A program made the translations under genes and the position numbers. Below are positions 1-7,964 of a DNA stretch of 8,715 nucleotides, in pieces. The first letter of the stretch is position 1, and each line of letters opens with the position of its first letter. This DNA is from Acidobacteriota bacterium. Its GTDB lineage: Bacteria; Acidobacteriota; Terriglobia; Terriglobales; Acidobacteriaceae. The notes under the pieces are model-generated. The model was not told the DNA's origin, did no database searches, and was given only the letters and a program-made list of their open reading frames with translations. The stretch covers positions 1 to 8,715 of the forward strand of contig JAKABE010000115.1 in NCBI GenBank assembly GCA_021801945.1. The letters run 5' to 3'.

Positions 1-2607
<2,607 letters not shown>

Positions 2608-3049
2608 GAGTTGCGAGTGGCGGCTGCGCGAGAGGCGCTCGTGCCGGTTGAAGCTGCAATCCTCTATAGGACAAAGATTGCACTCATCCACAAGCTCGCA
2701 GTCCGTGGCATGAGCGGTTCCGGATCGGTTCAGTCTCCCTCGGCGATTCTATTTGTGGGCGCATTCAAATCTGGCCCGCAGGATTTTGCGAAAAATTTCA
2801 GCCGTTTGTACAACAGTGAGAATACGGCAATCAAGAGCATGTGTGGCCTCCTCGAACGGCCGGGTATGTCCACTTAGCTTGACGGCGGCATCGTTCTCGG
2901 TCGTTCGCTTTTTCGGCCAGTCCCGCTCCTTGAGGCCTCAGTGCCTCGGGTCGCCTCACTCCCCGCGGCAGACCTGCCTCGATCTTCGACGGAGAGGTCC
3001 CATGGACAGAGACGTATCTTCCTTCGATGCTAGAATCGATTAGGAGTAC
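2608..3049. other. Intergenic stretch without a recognisable gene
   Basis: About 440 bases separate metH from tRNA-His. Short open frames exist on both strands (for example 2611-2877 on +), but none has a ribosome binding site or a familiar protein pattern. Two small symmetric elements are visible: TGCAATC (2655-2661) facing GATTGCA (2676-2682) across a 14-base loop, and the perfect 10-bp palindrome TGAGGCCTCA at 2931-2940. Neither is followed by a T tract, so I do not call a metH terminator. Confidence 0.6.
3028..3036 (+). promoter_or_regulatory. Extended -10 promoter of tRNA-His
   Basis: TG at 3028-3029, one base, then TAGAAT at 3031-3036 forms an extended -10 element. Transcription would begin near 3043, about seven bases before the tRNA. 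No good -35 box lies at 16-18 bases spacing, which is tolerable for an extended -10 promoter. Nearly the same string (TGCTAGATT) precedes the permease gene at 4606. Confidence 0.5.
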
Positions 3050-3125
3050 GGCGGCTGTAGTTCAGCGGCAGAACGCCTGACTGTGGCTCAGGATGTCGTG
3101 GGTTCGATCCCCACCAGCCGCCCCA
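3050..3125 (+). tRNA. tRNA-His (anticodon GTG)
   Basis: This gene reads histidine codons. The full cloverleaf folds: acceptor GCGGCTG (3051-3057) with CAGCCGC (3115-3121); D stem GTTC/GAAC (3060-3063, 3071-3074); anticodon stem CCTGA/TCAGG (3076-3080, 3088-3092) around loop CTGTGGC with anticodon GTG at 3083-3085; T stem GTGGG/CCCAC (3098-3102, 3110-3114) with loop TTCGATC. The extra G(-1) typical of tRNA-His is present at 3050 opposite discriminator C73 at 3122, and CCA is encoded at 3123-3125. Confidence 0.97.
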
Positions 3126-3205
3126 ATTTAGAATCAGTAACTTACGAGAAAATTATCTTTCCACTGAGGAGTATCGTGCACTGCCGCGATGCTCGTTTCC
3201 GATTT

Positions 3206-3434
3206 TCAGAGGGAGATCATTGGCGGTGGAGCTATCGCCGCCGCTTTGCCCGCAATGACCCTTGGCGACGACAGCGGTTCAGGCTGCAAAGCCTTGCTCG
3301 AATTCCTCGGGGGCCAGCGCCTCCAAGACTTGGTTGAAAGCGCCGTCTGAAGGAATACTGCGGGAAAATTGCAGGAATATGTTGAACCACGCTTAGAGTG
3401 TTTTCGCTTCACTTATTGAAATTGCGACAGAGCC
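3206..3434 (-). pseudogene. Relic of an ISAs1-type transposase (N-terminal part)
   Basis: Read on the minus strand from 3434 down, one frame gives a short stretch ending in EAKTL, a TAA stop (3393-3395), then AWFNIFLQFSRSIPSDGAF and NQVLEALAPEEFEQGFAA, a TGA stop (3279-3281), then TAV. This follows the N-terminal pattern of ISAs1/H-repeat transposases as I know it: W..FL.L..GIPSHDTF..VF..L.PE.FE..F..W. The TGA stands where the family has Trp (TGG), a one-base change. After a frame change, RVIAGKA resembles the family's V(I)AIDGK with two residues missing, and the frame ends at 3206. The catalytic core is absent, so this is a dead fragment. Family assignment is from recalled motifs, not a search. 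Confidence 0.6.
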
Positions 3435-4106
3435 TGAAGTCTTGACGCTTCAGGTGGTCGTATCCGGTCGCGCTATCGGTGTAGACCTTCGATCCCTTCT
3501 CAACCTGGCTCAGAATTTGGTTCTGCAAGGTCTCCCGCTTGACGTTTGGAACCACCTTTGCGCGAACTTGGCGCAGTTCGCGGTCAAGCATCCCCGTGAC
3601 AGGGACTTTCGGCCGCGCATTGTCGGCTCTGTAGCGGGCCTCTCGCTTCTTGCGGTGCATCTTCTGAGGCGCAGGACCCAAAAAGTTTCATCCACCTCGA
3701 CAGGACCAAAATCCCCGCCCAGTTTGCTGGCATTGTCGGCTTCCATTGCAACCCTGATGCGGTGGAGCATGAACCATGCGGTTTTCTGGGTGACACCCAG
3801 AGCGCGGTGCAGTTCGTAGCTGCTGATTCCGTTCTTGCAGTTCGCCAGCAACCAGAACGCAGGAAGCCACTTATCCAGTCCGATGGGAGAATCTTCCATC
3901 ACCGTGCCGGTTTTGAGCGTAAACTGCGGCGCCTCATGCTTTTCCCGGCAATGCCAGCGATTGTATTTCTCCAGAAACAAGACGTTACCGCTTCCACACT
4001 TCGGGCAGGACACGCCATCCGGCCACCGTTGAGCAACCATGTACTCCCGGCAGTTAACCGGATTGGCGAAGTAAAGAATTGCGTCTCTGAGTGTTGCGAG
4101 CTACAT
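3409..4106 (-). pseudogene. Degraded IS1595-family (ISXO2-like) transposase
   Basis: This is a DDE transposase with an N-terminal zinc ribbon. From ATG at 4104-4106 the second codon is TAG (4101-4103), probably from CAG. The frame then reads LATLRDAILYFANPVNCREY and MVAQRWPDGVSCPKCGS, a typical IS1595-family beginning, so the ATG at 4038-4040 is internal. The zinc ribbon (CPKC, WHC) and SSYELHRALGVTQKTAWFML follow. The first catalytic Asp is in VEVDET (codon 3690-3692). At the run of five T (minus strand; 3680-3684) the reading frame must slip by one base, after which GPAPQKMHRKKR, GMLDRELRQVRAKVVPNV and VYTDS (second Asp) continue. Family resemblance stops near 3436-3440, where the ISAs1 relic begins; the frame closes at 3409. 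The C-terminal third with the last catalytic residue is missing. The gene carries at least three lesions and is not functional. Confidence 0.88.
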
Positions 4107-4193
4107 GTTTGCATGAAGCTCACCCTACTCTATTTTGTCAAGTATATTATTACCTTAGGAAGTTATTGAAAATAGGATAGTTGAGAAGATTTA
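4107..4193. other. AT-rich block between transposase relic and tRNA-Ser
   Basis: This short stretch is clearly richer in A and T than the rest of the window. It lies upstream of the dead transposase and downstream of the tRNA-Ser 3' end. It contains TTGACA on the minus strand (4135-4140), but no matching -10 at normal spacing. It may hold the outer end of the IS1595-type element. I could not identify a terminal inverted repeat or target duplication. Confidence 0.3.
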
Positions 4194-4286
4194 TGGCGGA
4201 GAGAGGGGGATTCGAACCCCCGATAGAGCTTTTGACCCTATAACGGTTTAGCAAACCGCCGCCTTCAGCCACTCGGCCATCTCTCC
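4194..4286 (-). tRNA. tRNA-Ser (anticodon GCT)
   Basis: This gene reads AGC/AGU serine codons. On the minus strand the 5' acceptor GGAGAGA (4280-4286) pairs with TCTCTCC (4198-4204), followed by discriminator G (4197) and encoded CCA (4194-4196). The anticodon stem GCGGT/ACCGT encloses loop TTGCTAA, with anticodon GCT at 4250-4252. The long variable arm expected of serine tRNA is present (around 4221-4242), and the T arm has GGTTCGAATCC. The length is 93 bases including CCA. It resembles bacterial tRNA-Ser(GCU) closely. Confidence 0.97.
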
Positions 4287-4300
4287 GGGTCTCATCGTGG

Positions 4301-4306
4301 ATTATA
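4301..4306 (-). promoter_or_regulatory. -10 box of the tRNA-Ser promoter
   Basis: A perfect TATAAT on the minus strand lies 14 bases upstream of the tRNA-Ser 5' end, giving a start near 4294. No convincing -35 hexamer is present. The -35 area is occupied by the GC-rich inverted repeat at 4323-4348. Confidence 0.55.
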
Positions 4307-4322
4307 GCGGAATTTGGGTTGC

Positions 4323-4348
4323 CGGCGCGCTATAGCCAAGGCGCGCCG
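4323..4348. repeat. 8-bp perfect GC-rich inverted repeat upstream of tRNA-Ser
   Basis: CGGCGCGC (4323-4330) faces GCGCGCCG (4341-4348) across a 10-base loop. There is no T tract on either side, so it is not a standard terminator. It overlaps the place where the tRNA-Ser -35 box would be. The rest of the 319-base gap up to 4605 shows no gene I can support. Confidence 0.45.
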
Positions 4349-4592
4349 ATCTGCAGAGAGAGTCGGACACCAACATTTTGAGACGGACGCCACAATCGCA
4401 TTTCTCATGCGGGCTGTGCGGACCGGCGCAAGTAGCTCTAGAATCTCCGTAACTCTTTGAGAATCGTGTTCGCGCAACGTATGCCACCTGGCAAGCGTCC
4501 GCGGCCTTTCCTCAAGCAGTAACTCTGGAACCGCTGAAGCGTGGCGCACCCAACCCCGCTTGCACTTTTCCCTTTCTGAAAAAGGCTGGCGT

Positions 4593-4601
4593 TGCTAGAT
4601 T
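4593..4601 (+). promoter_or_regulatory. Extended -10 element at the permease start codon
   Basis: TG, one base, then TAGATT (4596-4601) ends four bases before the ATG at 4606. A start of transcription 6-8 bases downstream would fall on or near the ATG, implying a leaderless or almost leaderless mRNA. In agreement, there is no Shine-Dalgarno sequence at the normal distance. The motif is nearly the same as that at tRNA-His (3028-3036). Confidence 0.4.
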
Positions 4602-4605
4602 CACA

Positions 4606-5955
4606 ATGATGTTTCCGCGCCTCAAACCAGCGCGGCGGAAGATGCTGCTTCTGCCGCTGATTGCCGCCACCTACTTGATGGTGGCGGGCGGCCCTTACGG
4701 CATCGAAGACATTCTCGGTGGGGCCGGCTATGGTTGGGCGATCCTCATTCTCCTGCTTCTGCCGCTGGTCTGGAGCCTGCCCACTGCGCTAATGATCGGC
4801 GAGTTGGCCAGTGCCATTCCCTCCGAGGGCGGGTTTTACGTTTGGGTGCGGCGCGCCATGGGGCCGTTCTGGGGCTACCAGGAGAGCTGGCTCTCGCTTG
4901 CAGCCAGCATCTTTGACATGGCCATCTATCCGGCCATGTTTGTCCTCTACCTGGGTCGTTTCCTACCGGCTCTCACCGTCAGCTGGCGCGGCTACGCATG
5001 GTCACTCGCCGTGGTAGTAGTGTGCTGCCTATGGAACCTGCTGGGCGCGCCCCGCATTGGTAAGGACTCCGTTTGGATGTCGGCCTTGCTTCTGGCCCCC
5101 TTCGCCGTCTTTGTGGGGCTGGGCTTCTGGCGCGGGTTCACGCTGCATCCGGTCATTCGCTGGGGCGGGTCTGGAGCGCGAGCCGGATTTTCGGCCGCCA
5201 TCCTGGTGGCGCTGTGGAACTACATGGGCTGGGATAACGCCTCAACCGTTGCTCAGGAGGTGGAGAATCCACGGCGCAACTACCCGCGCGCCATGATCGC
5301 GGCCATCACCCTGACCACCGTCACCTACATTCTTCCTTTGGCTGCCATGGCGCTGGCCGGTTTGCCCACCACCAGTTTCTCGACCGGGGATTGGGCTACC
5401 GCCGCCAAGGCTCTGGGCGGACCGATCTTGGGGATGGCCGTGGTTGCAGGCGGCTGCATCACGGGCATCGGCATGTTCAATGCGCTCGTGATGAGCTATA
5501 CGCGGCTGCCCATGGCCATGGCCGAGGACGGCATGTTGCCGTTTGTGTTCGCCCGCCGCAATCGCCGTGGCGTCCCCTGGGTCAGCGTGCTGGTGTGCGG
5601 TCTGGCTTGGGCGCTGGCTCTCGATCTGCCATTCGATCGCCTCATCTCCATCGACCTTATTCTCTATGGTTCGGGATTACTCTTGGAGTTTGCAGCCCTG
5701 ATTGTCCTTAGGCTCCGCGAACCGCACTTGGAGCGTCCCTTCAAGGCCGGAAGTCTCGCCGTCGCCTGCCTGTTGGGCATCGGACCGGCTGTGCTGATCG
5801 CCTATGCTCTATGGGTCTCGCGCGGCGAGAAGCTCATTGGCTCGGTCTCGGCGCTTGTGGTCGCCTCTGCCGTAGGCCTGCTCGGACCAGTATTCTATTG
5901 GTTTTCGGCCCTTCCGCCGACGCGGCACAAGGCCGCTGAATCAGCCCTGGAATAG
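4606..5955 (+). CDS. APC-family amino acid/polyamine permease
   Basis: This 449-residue protein is an inner-membrane secondary transporter of the amino acid-polyamine-organocation superfamily, probably a proton-coupled importer of an amino acid or polyamine. About 12 hydrophobic segments are visible, spread over residues 14-433. Family features: the unwound first helix with AGGPYGIED (27-35), GELASAIPSEGGFYVWV (65-81), the EVENPRRNYPRAM loop (218-230), RLPMAMAEDGMLP (300-312) and LREPHLERPFK (370-380) before the last helices. The overall pattern is closest to the PUT/LAT-like polyamine and neutral amino acid branch, but substrate cannot be read from sequence. Two adjacent ATGs (4606, 4609) are possible; neither has a ribosome binding site. 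The gene stands alone and ends 73 bases from the convergent ppa gene, with no clear terminator between them. Confidence 0.9.
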   Translation: MMFPRLKPARRKMLLLPLIAATYLMVAGGPYGIEDILGGAGYGWAILILLLLPLVWSLPTALMIGELASAIPSEGGFYVWVRRAMGPFWGYQESWLSLAASIFDMAIYPAMFVLYLGRFLPALTVSWRGYAWSLAVVVVCCLWNLLGAPRIGKDSVWMSALLLAPFAVFVGLGFWRGFTLHPVIRWGGSGARAGFSAAILVALWNYMGWDNASTVAQEVENPRRNYPRAMIAAITLTTVTYILPLAAMALAGLPTTSFSTGDWATAAKALGGPILGMAVVAGGCITGIGMFNALVMSYTRLPMAMAEDGMLPFVFARRNRRGVPWVSVLVCGLAWALALDLPFDRLISIDLILYGSGLLLEFAALIVLRLREPHLERPFKAGSLAVACLLGIGPAVLIAYALWVSRGEKLIGSVSALVVASAVGLLGPVFYWFSALPPTRHKAAESALE

Positions 5956-6028
5956 TCGCTTCCGGCGCGAACCCTACCGCGCAGCTCCGGCTCCGTACTG
6001 GCCTGATCGTCTTCTGCTCCGGCTCATC

Positions 6029-6589
6029 TTAAACGACCGCCTCTTGTGCGGCCCGCTCGCGTTTCGCCTTGTCCTCTTGAAACTGTCTGATGGCATGGGT
6101 GACGCGGTCGCGTGCATAGGATGCGTCGCGCCAGCCTCTGATCTCCACCCGCTTGCCTTCCAGATCCTTGTAAATAGAAAAGAAATGCGTAATCTCTTTG
6201 AGCACGTGCGGATAGAGATCGGTATAGTTCCACACGTCGCTAAAGCGGGGATTGTTCTTGCCCACGGCGAGCACTTTCTCGTCCAGGATGCCTTGGTCGA
6301 GCATCTCAAGCAGGCCAATGGGACGCACCTCTTGCACGCAGCCGGAAAAACTGGGACTGGGCACCATCACTAGTACGTCCAACGGGTCGCCATCGTCACT
6401 GAGCGTGGAGGGGATGAAGCCATAATCTCCCGGATAGTGGACCGGCGAGTGTAAGTTCCGGTCCAGCTTGAAGACGTGCAACTGCTTGTCGTATTCGAAT
6501 TTCTGCGTTCCGTCGAGAGGAATTTCGATGACAGCGCGAAAGACCTCAGGGGCGCGGTCGCCGACGGGCAGTTCCAGGTAGTTGATCAT
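6029..6589 (-). CDS. ppa: Inorganic pyrophosphatase, family I
   Basis: This soluble cytoplasmic enzyme hydrolyses pyrophosphate to two phosphates with Mg2+, pulling nucleotide, aminoacyl-tRNA and polymer synthesis forward. With the chosen start the protein has 186 residues, close to the usual 170-180. Signature DGDPLDV is at residues 66-72, with VIEIP (20-24), KFEYD (30-34) and HYPGDYGFIP (51-60), matching the substrate- and metal-binding segments of the E. coli enzyme. Near the C-terminus are HFFSIYKDLEGK and GW. I chose the ATG at 6587-6589 because MINYLELPVG starts where the family starts and an AAGGAG lies 12 bases upstream; an in-frame ATG at 6635-6637 would add 16 residues. The gene is divergent from purS and convergent with the permease. 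Confidence 0.94.
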   Translation of the reverse strand: MINYLELPVGDRAPEVFRAVIEIPLDGTQKFEYDKQLHVFKLDRNLHSPVHYPGDYGFIPSTLSDDGDPLDVLVMVPSPSFSGCVQEVRPIGLLEMLDQGILDEKVLAVGKNNPRFSDVWNYTDLYPHVLKEITHFFSIYKDLEGKRVEIRGWRDASYARDRVTHAIRQFQEDKAKRERAAQEAVV

Positions 6590-6601
6590 CTCGTTTTGCT
6601 T

Positions 6602-6607
6602 CTCCTT
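6602..6607 (-). promoter_or_regulatory. Ribosome binding site of ppa
   Basis: AAGGAG on the minus strand lies 12 bases before the ATG at 6587-6589. The spacing is long but usable. It favours this start over the in-frame ATG at 6635-6637, which has only a weak GGGG upstream. Confidence 0.5.
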
Positions 6608-6681
6608 CGGGTTAGGGGAGGATAAAGAGACCGTCATGCCCCGATCCCTAGTTGCTCTGTCGCGGGCCAACTGCCAGAGAT

Positions 6682-6689
6682 ACTATAAT
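6682..6689. promoter_or_regulatory. Overlapping divergent -10 boxes for ppa and purS
   Basis: On the plus strand TATAAT (6684-6689) lies eight bases before the purS ATG, so purS would be leaderless or nearly so. On the minus strand the same patch reads TATAGT (6682-6687), suitable for ppa with a 5' leader of roughly 85 bases. No good -35 box is seen on either side. A shared symmetric promoter is an inference. Confidence 0.45.
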
Positions 6690-6697
6690 CGCGGATA

Positions 6698-6943
6698 ATG
6701 AAGGCGCATGTCTATGTCACGCTAAAAGAATCGGTCCTCGACCCTCAGGGGCAGACCATCCATAACGCCCTGCGCAAGATTGGATTCGCAGAGGTTACCG
6801 GGGTTCGGCAGGGCAAATACTTCACGCTGTCGCTCGACAGCGAATTGGACAGGAACGCCGCACGCACCGAAGTGGAGCGTATCGCCCGCGAGGTGCTCAC
6901 GAATCCGGTGATCGAAGAGTACAGCTACCGCATCGAGGAGTAG
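6698..6943 (+). CDS. purS: Phosphoribosylformylglycinamidine synthase subunit PurS
   Basis: PurS is the small structural subunit of three-part FGAM synthase. With PurQ (glutaminase) and PurL it converts FGAR, ATP and glutamine to FGAM in purine synthesis, helping pass ammonia between the other subunits. The protein has 81 residues, the normal size. It begins MKAHVYVTLKESVLDPQGQT and carries the typical G-[FI]..V..VRQGKYF core and the ending TNPVIEEYSYRIEE. No Shine-Dalgarno precedes the ATG; see the -10 box at 6684. purQ and purL, which often follow purS directly, are absent downstream, where a minus-strand gene begins to converge. Its presence implies a purQ/purL pair elsewhere in the genome. 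Confidence 0.95.
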   Translation: MKAHVYVTLKESVLDPQGQTIHNALRKIGFAEVTGVRQGKYFTLSLDSELDRNAARTEVERIAREVLTNPVIEEYSYRIEE

Positions 6944-7007
6944 GCGCTCCTTGGCTGAGTTGGAAGTAATGCCATTCAGGAGAGCATAGCTCCCTTTCAA
7001 GCGGCGG

Positions 7008-7028
7008 AACCTTTCGCTAAGAAAGGTT
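7008..7028. terminator. Stem-loop between convergent purS and oxidoreductase pseudogene
   Basis: AACCTTTC (7008-7015) and GAAAGGTT (7021-7028) form a perfect 8-bp stem with a 5-base loop. It sits 65 bases after the purS stop and 7 bases beyond the stop of the minus-strand gene, the right place for a two-way terminator. Neither strand has a T tract after it, so it may only protect 3' ends or slow polymerase. Confidence 0.4.
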
Positions 7029-7034
7029 GTGCCG

Positions 7035-7889
7035 TCAATTTGCTCCCCGCAAAGGATTGAGGAGCTCAGGAAAGGCGTCAAAATAGCTCTCCATGGTGAG
7101 AGACTCCGTTCCCATGAGACGGCTGACTGTGTCGGTGATGGGCAGGAGTTCTCCGACAGCAATGGCTTCAAACCAGCCCGCTCCAAGATCGACCTGCCAG
7201 GGAGCCAAGCCCTGGGCGGCAAGGCGGTGGCGTGCGGCAGCAGGGGATTCTGGAATGTAGCGAAGCGGTCGGTCTGCAAGCGCAGAAAAGCGGCGAGCCA
7301 CATCGGCGCGAGGAATCGCTTCGGGCCGGTGACGTCGAGAATTCCGCCTGGAGGCTGGGCCAGAGCGGCGGCGGCAGAACGTGCCGCATCCTCGCGCGAG
7401 ATGAAGGCGCCCCCCGTCGCGCCGTCCGGGCCGCGCATTACCCATCAGCATCGAAACGCTCCAGAAAGGTGTCCACGTAAAGAGCGATGCGCAGAACGGT
7501 GTGCGGGACCCGGTCTTTGCGAGATACTGCTCGCTCGTGAAGGGATCGCGGGAATTCGGATAGTTGGCGTGCGGCGAAGAACCTTGAAGAGACAGGTAAA
7601 CAACGTGGGCAGCGCCGGCGCGGGCCGCTACGCGAAAGGTATTGCGATGCAGCTCGGCGCGCTCACCCGGCCTACCGGAGCCCGAGACGATCAGGGCAGA
7701 AGAGATTCCGGCGAAGGCGGCGTCGTGCGAGGTCGTGTCGGTGAAGTCGCCGAAAACAACTTGCGCACCCCGCAGCATGGGAACCTGGGCGGGAGTCCGG
7801 GGCATCAGGCGTATTTCAAGGCCTCGTGCGATCAGCAGCGCGGCGGCACGGCGGGCGATTCGGCCGGAAGCACCTGTGACCAGCAACAT
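7035..7889 (-). pseudogene. NmrA/QOR2-like NAD(P)-binding oxidoreductase, disrupted by three 1-base losses
   Basis: This is an atypical short-chain dehydrogenase of the NmrA/QOR2 (YtfG-like quinone or azo reductase) type, a soluble NAD(P)H-using enzyme. ATG at 7887-7889 gives MLLVTGASGRIARRAA, the Rossmann nucleotide-binding start. Family-like text runs through HRNTFRVAARAGAAHVVYLS to SEQYLAKTG, then breaks at 7509-7511. It continues in the next frame (VPHTVLRIALYVDTFLERF), breaks again at 7441-7443, continues in the third frame (MRGPDGATGGAFISREDAAR, ILDVTGP), breaks near 7322-7325, and returns to the first frame (EAIPRADVARRFSALADR to VSRLMG). Each break fits loss of one base. Restored, the protein would be about 285 residues, the usual family length. 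The losses sum to three, so an open frame survives, but about 63 codons are misread. It is either a pseudogene or carries sequencing errors. Confidence 0.8.
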
Positions 7890-7894
7890 AAGCG

Positions 7895-7917
7895 TCCAGT
7901 GTAGATAACGCACTGGA
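7895..7917. promoter_or_regulatory. Perfect dyad upstream of the oxidoreductase start (possible operator)
   Basis: TCCAGTG (7895-7901) and CACTGGA (7911-7917) are perfect inverted halves separated by nine bases. The dyad begins five bases upstream of the minus-strand ATG at 7889 and overlaps TACACT (7899-7904, minus), a possible -10. This geometry suits a repressor site. No regulator gene is visible in the window. Confidence 0.4.
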
Positions 7918-7922
7918 TCGAA

Positions 7923-7964
7923 GGCCAGATCGCGGCGGCTAGACTTTAGCGGCCAGACCTTAGC
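7923..7964. repeat. Three tandem 14-bp units upstream of the oxidoreductase
   Basis: The units are GGCCAGATCGCGGC, GGCTAGACTTTAGC and GGCCAGACCTTAGC. Units 2 and 3 differ at two positions; unit 1 keeps GGCCAGA and the final GC. The block lies 34-75 bases upstream of the ATG at 7889. It may be a row of activator or repressor sites, or a chance tandem duplication. Confidence 0.5.

Noticed and set aside
2655..2682. Inverted repeat TGCAATC/GATTGCA as metH terminator
   Set aside because: Only seven base pairs, a 14-base loop and no T tract after it.
2611..2877. Plus-strand open frame after metH
   Set aside because: It starts at a TTG directly after the metH stop, without a ribosome binding site or recognisable protein pattern.
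3418..3434. GGCTCTGTCGCAATTTC (minus) as an insertion-sequence terminal repeat
   Set aside because: No inverted partner was found nearby, and the same bases read well as ISAs1-type coding sequence leading into ISEAKTL.
5984..6025. Direct repeat GCTCCGGCTC at 5984-5993 and 6016-6025 between permease and ppa
   Set aside because: Two short copies in GC-rich DNA between convergent genes; no symmetry or other sign of function.
7029..7904. Plus-strand open frame of 291 codons
   Set aside because: It lies opposite the oxidoreductase, whose minus-strand pieces match a real family; the plus frame shows no family pattern and is a GC-driven shadow.
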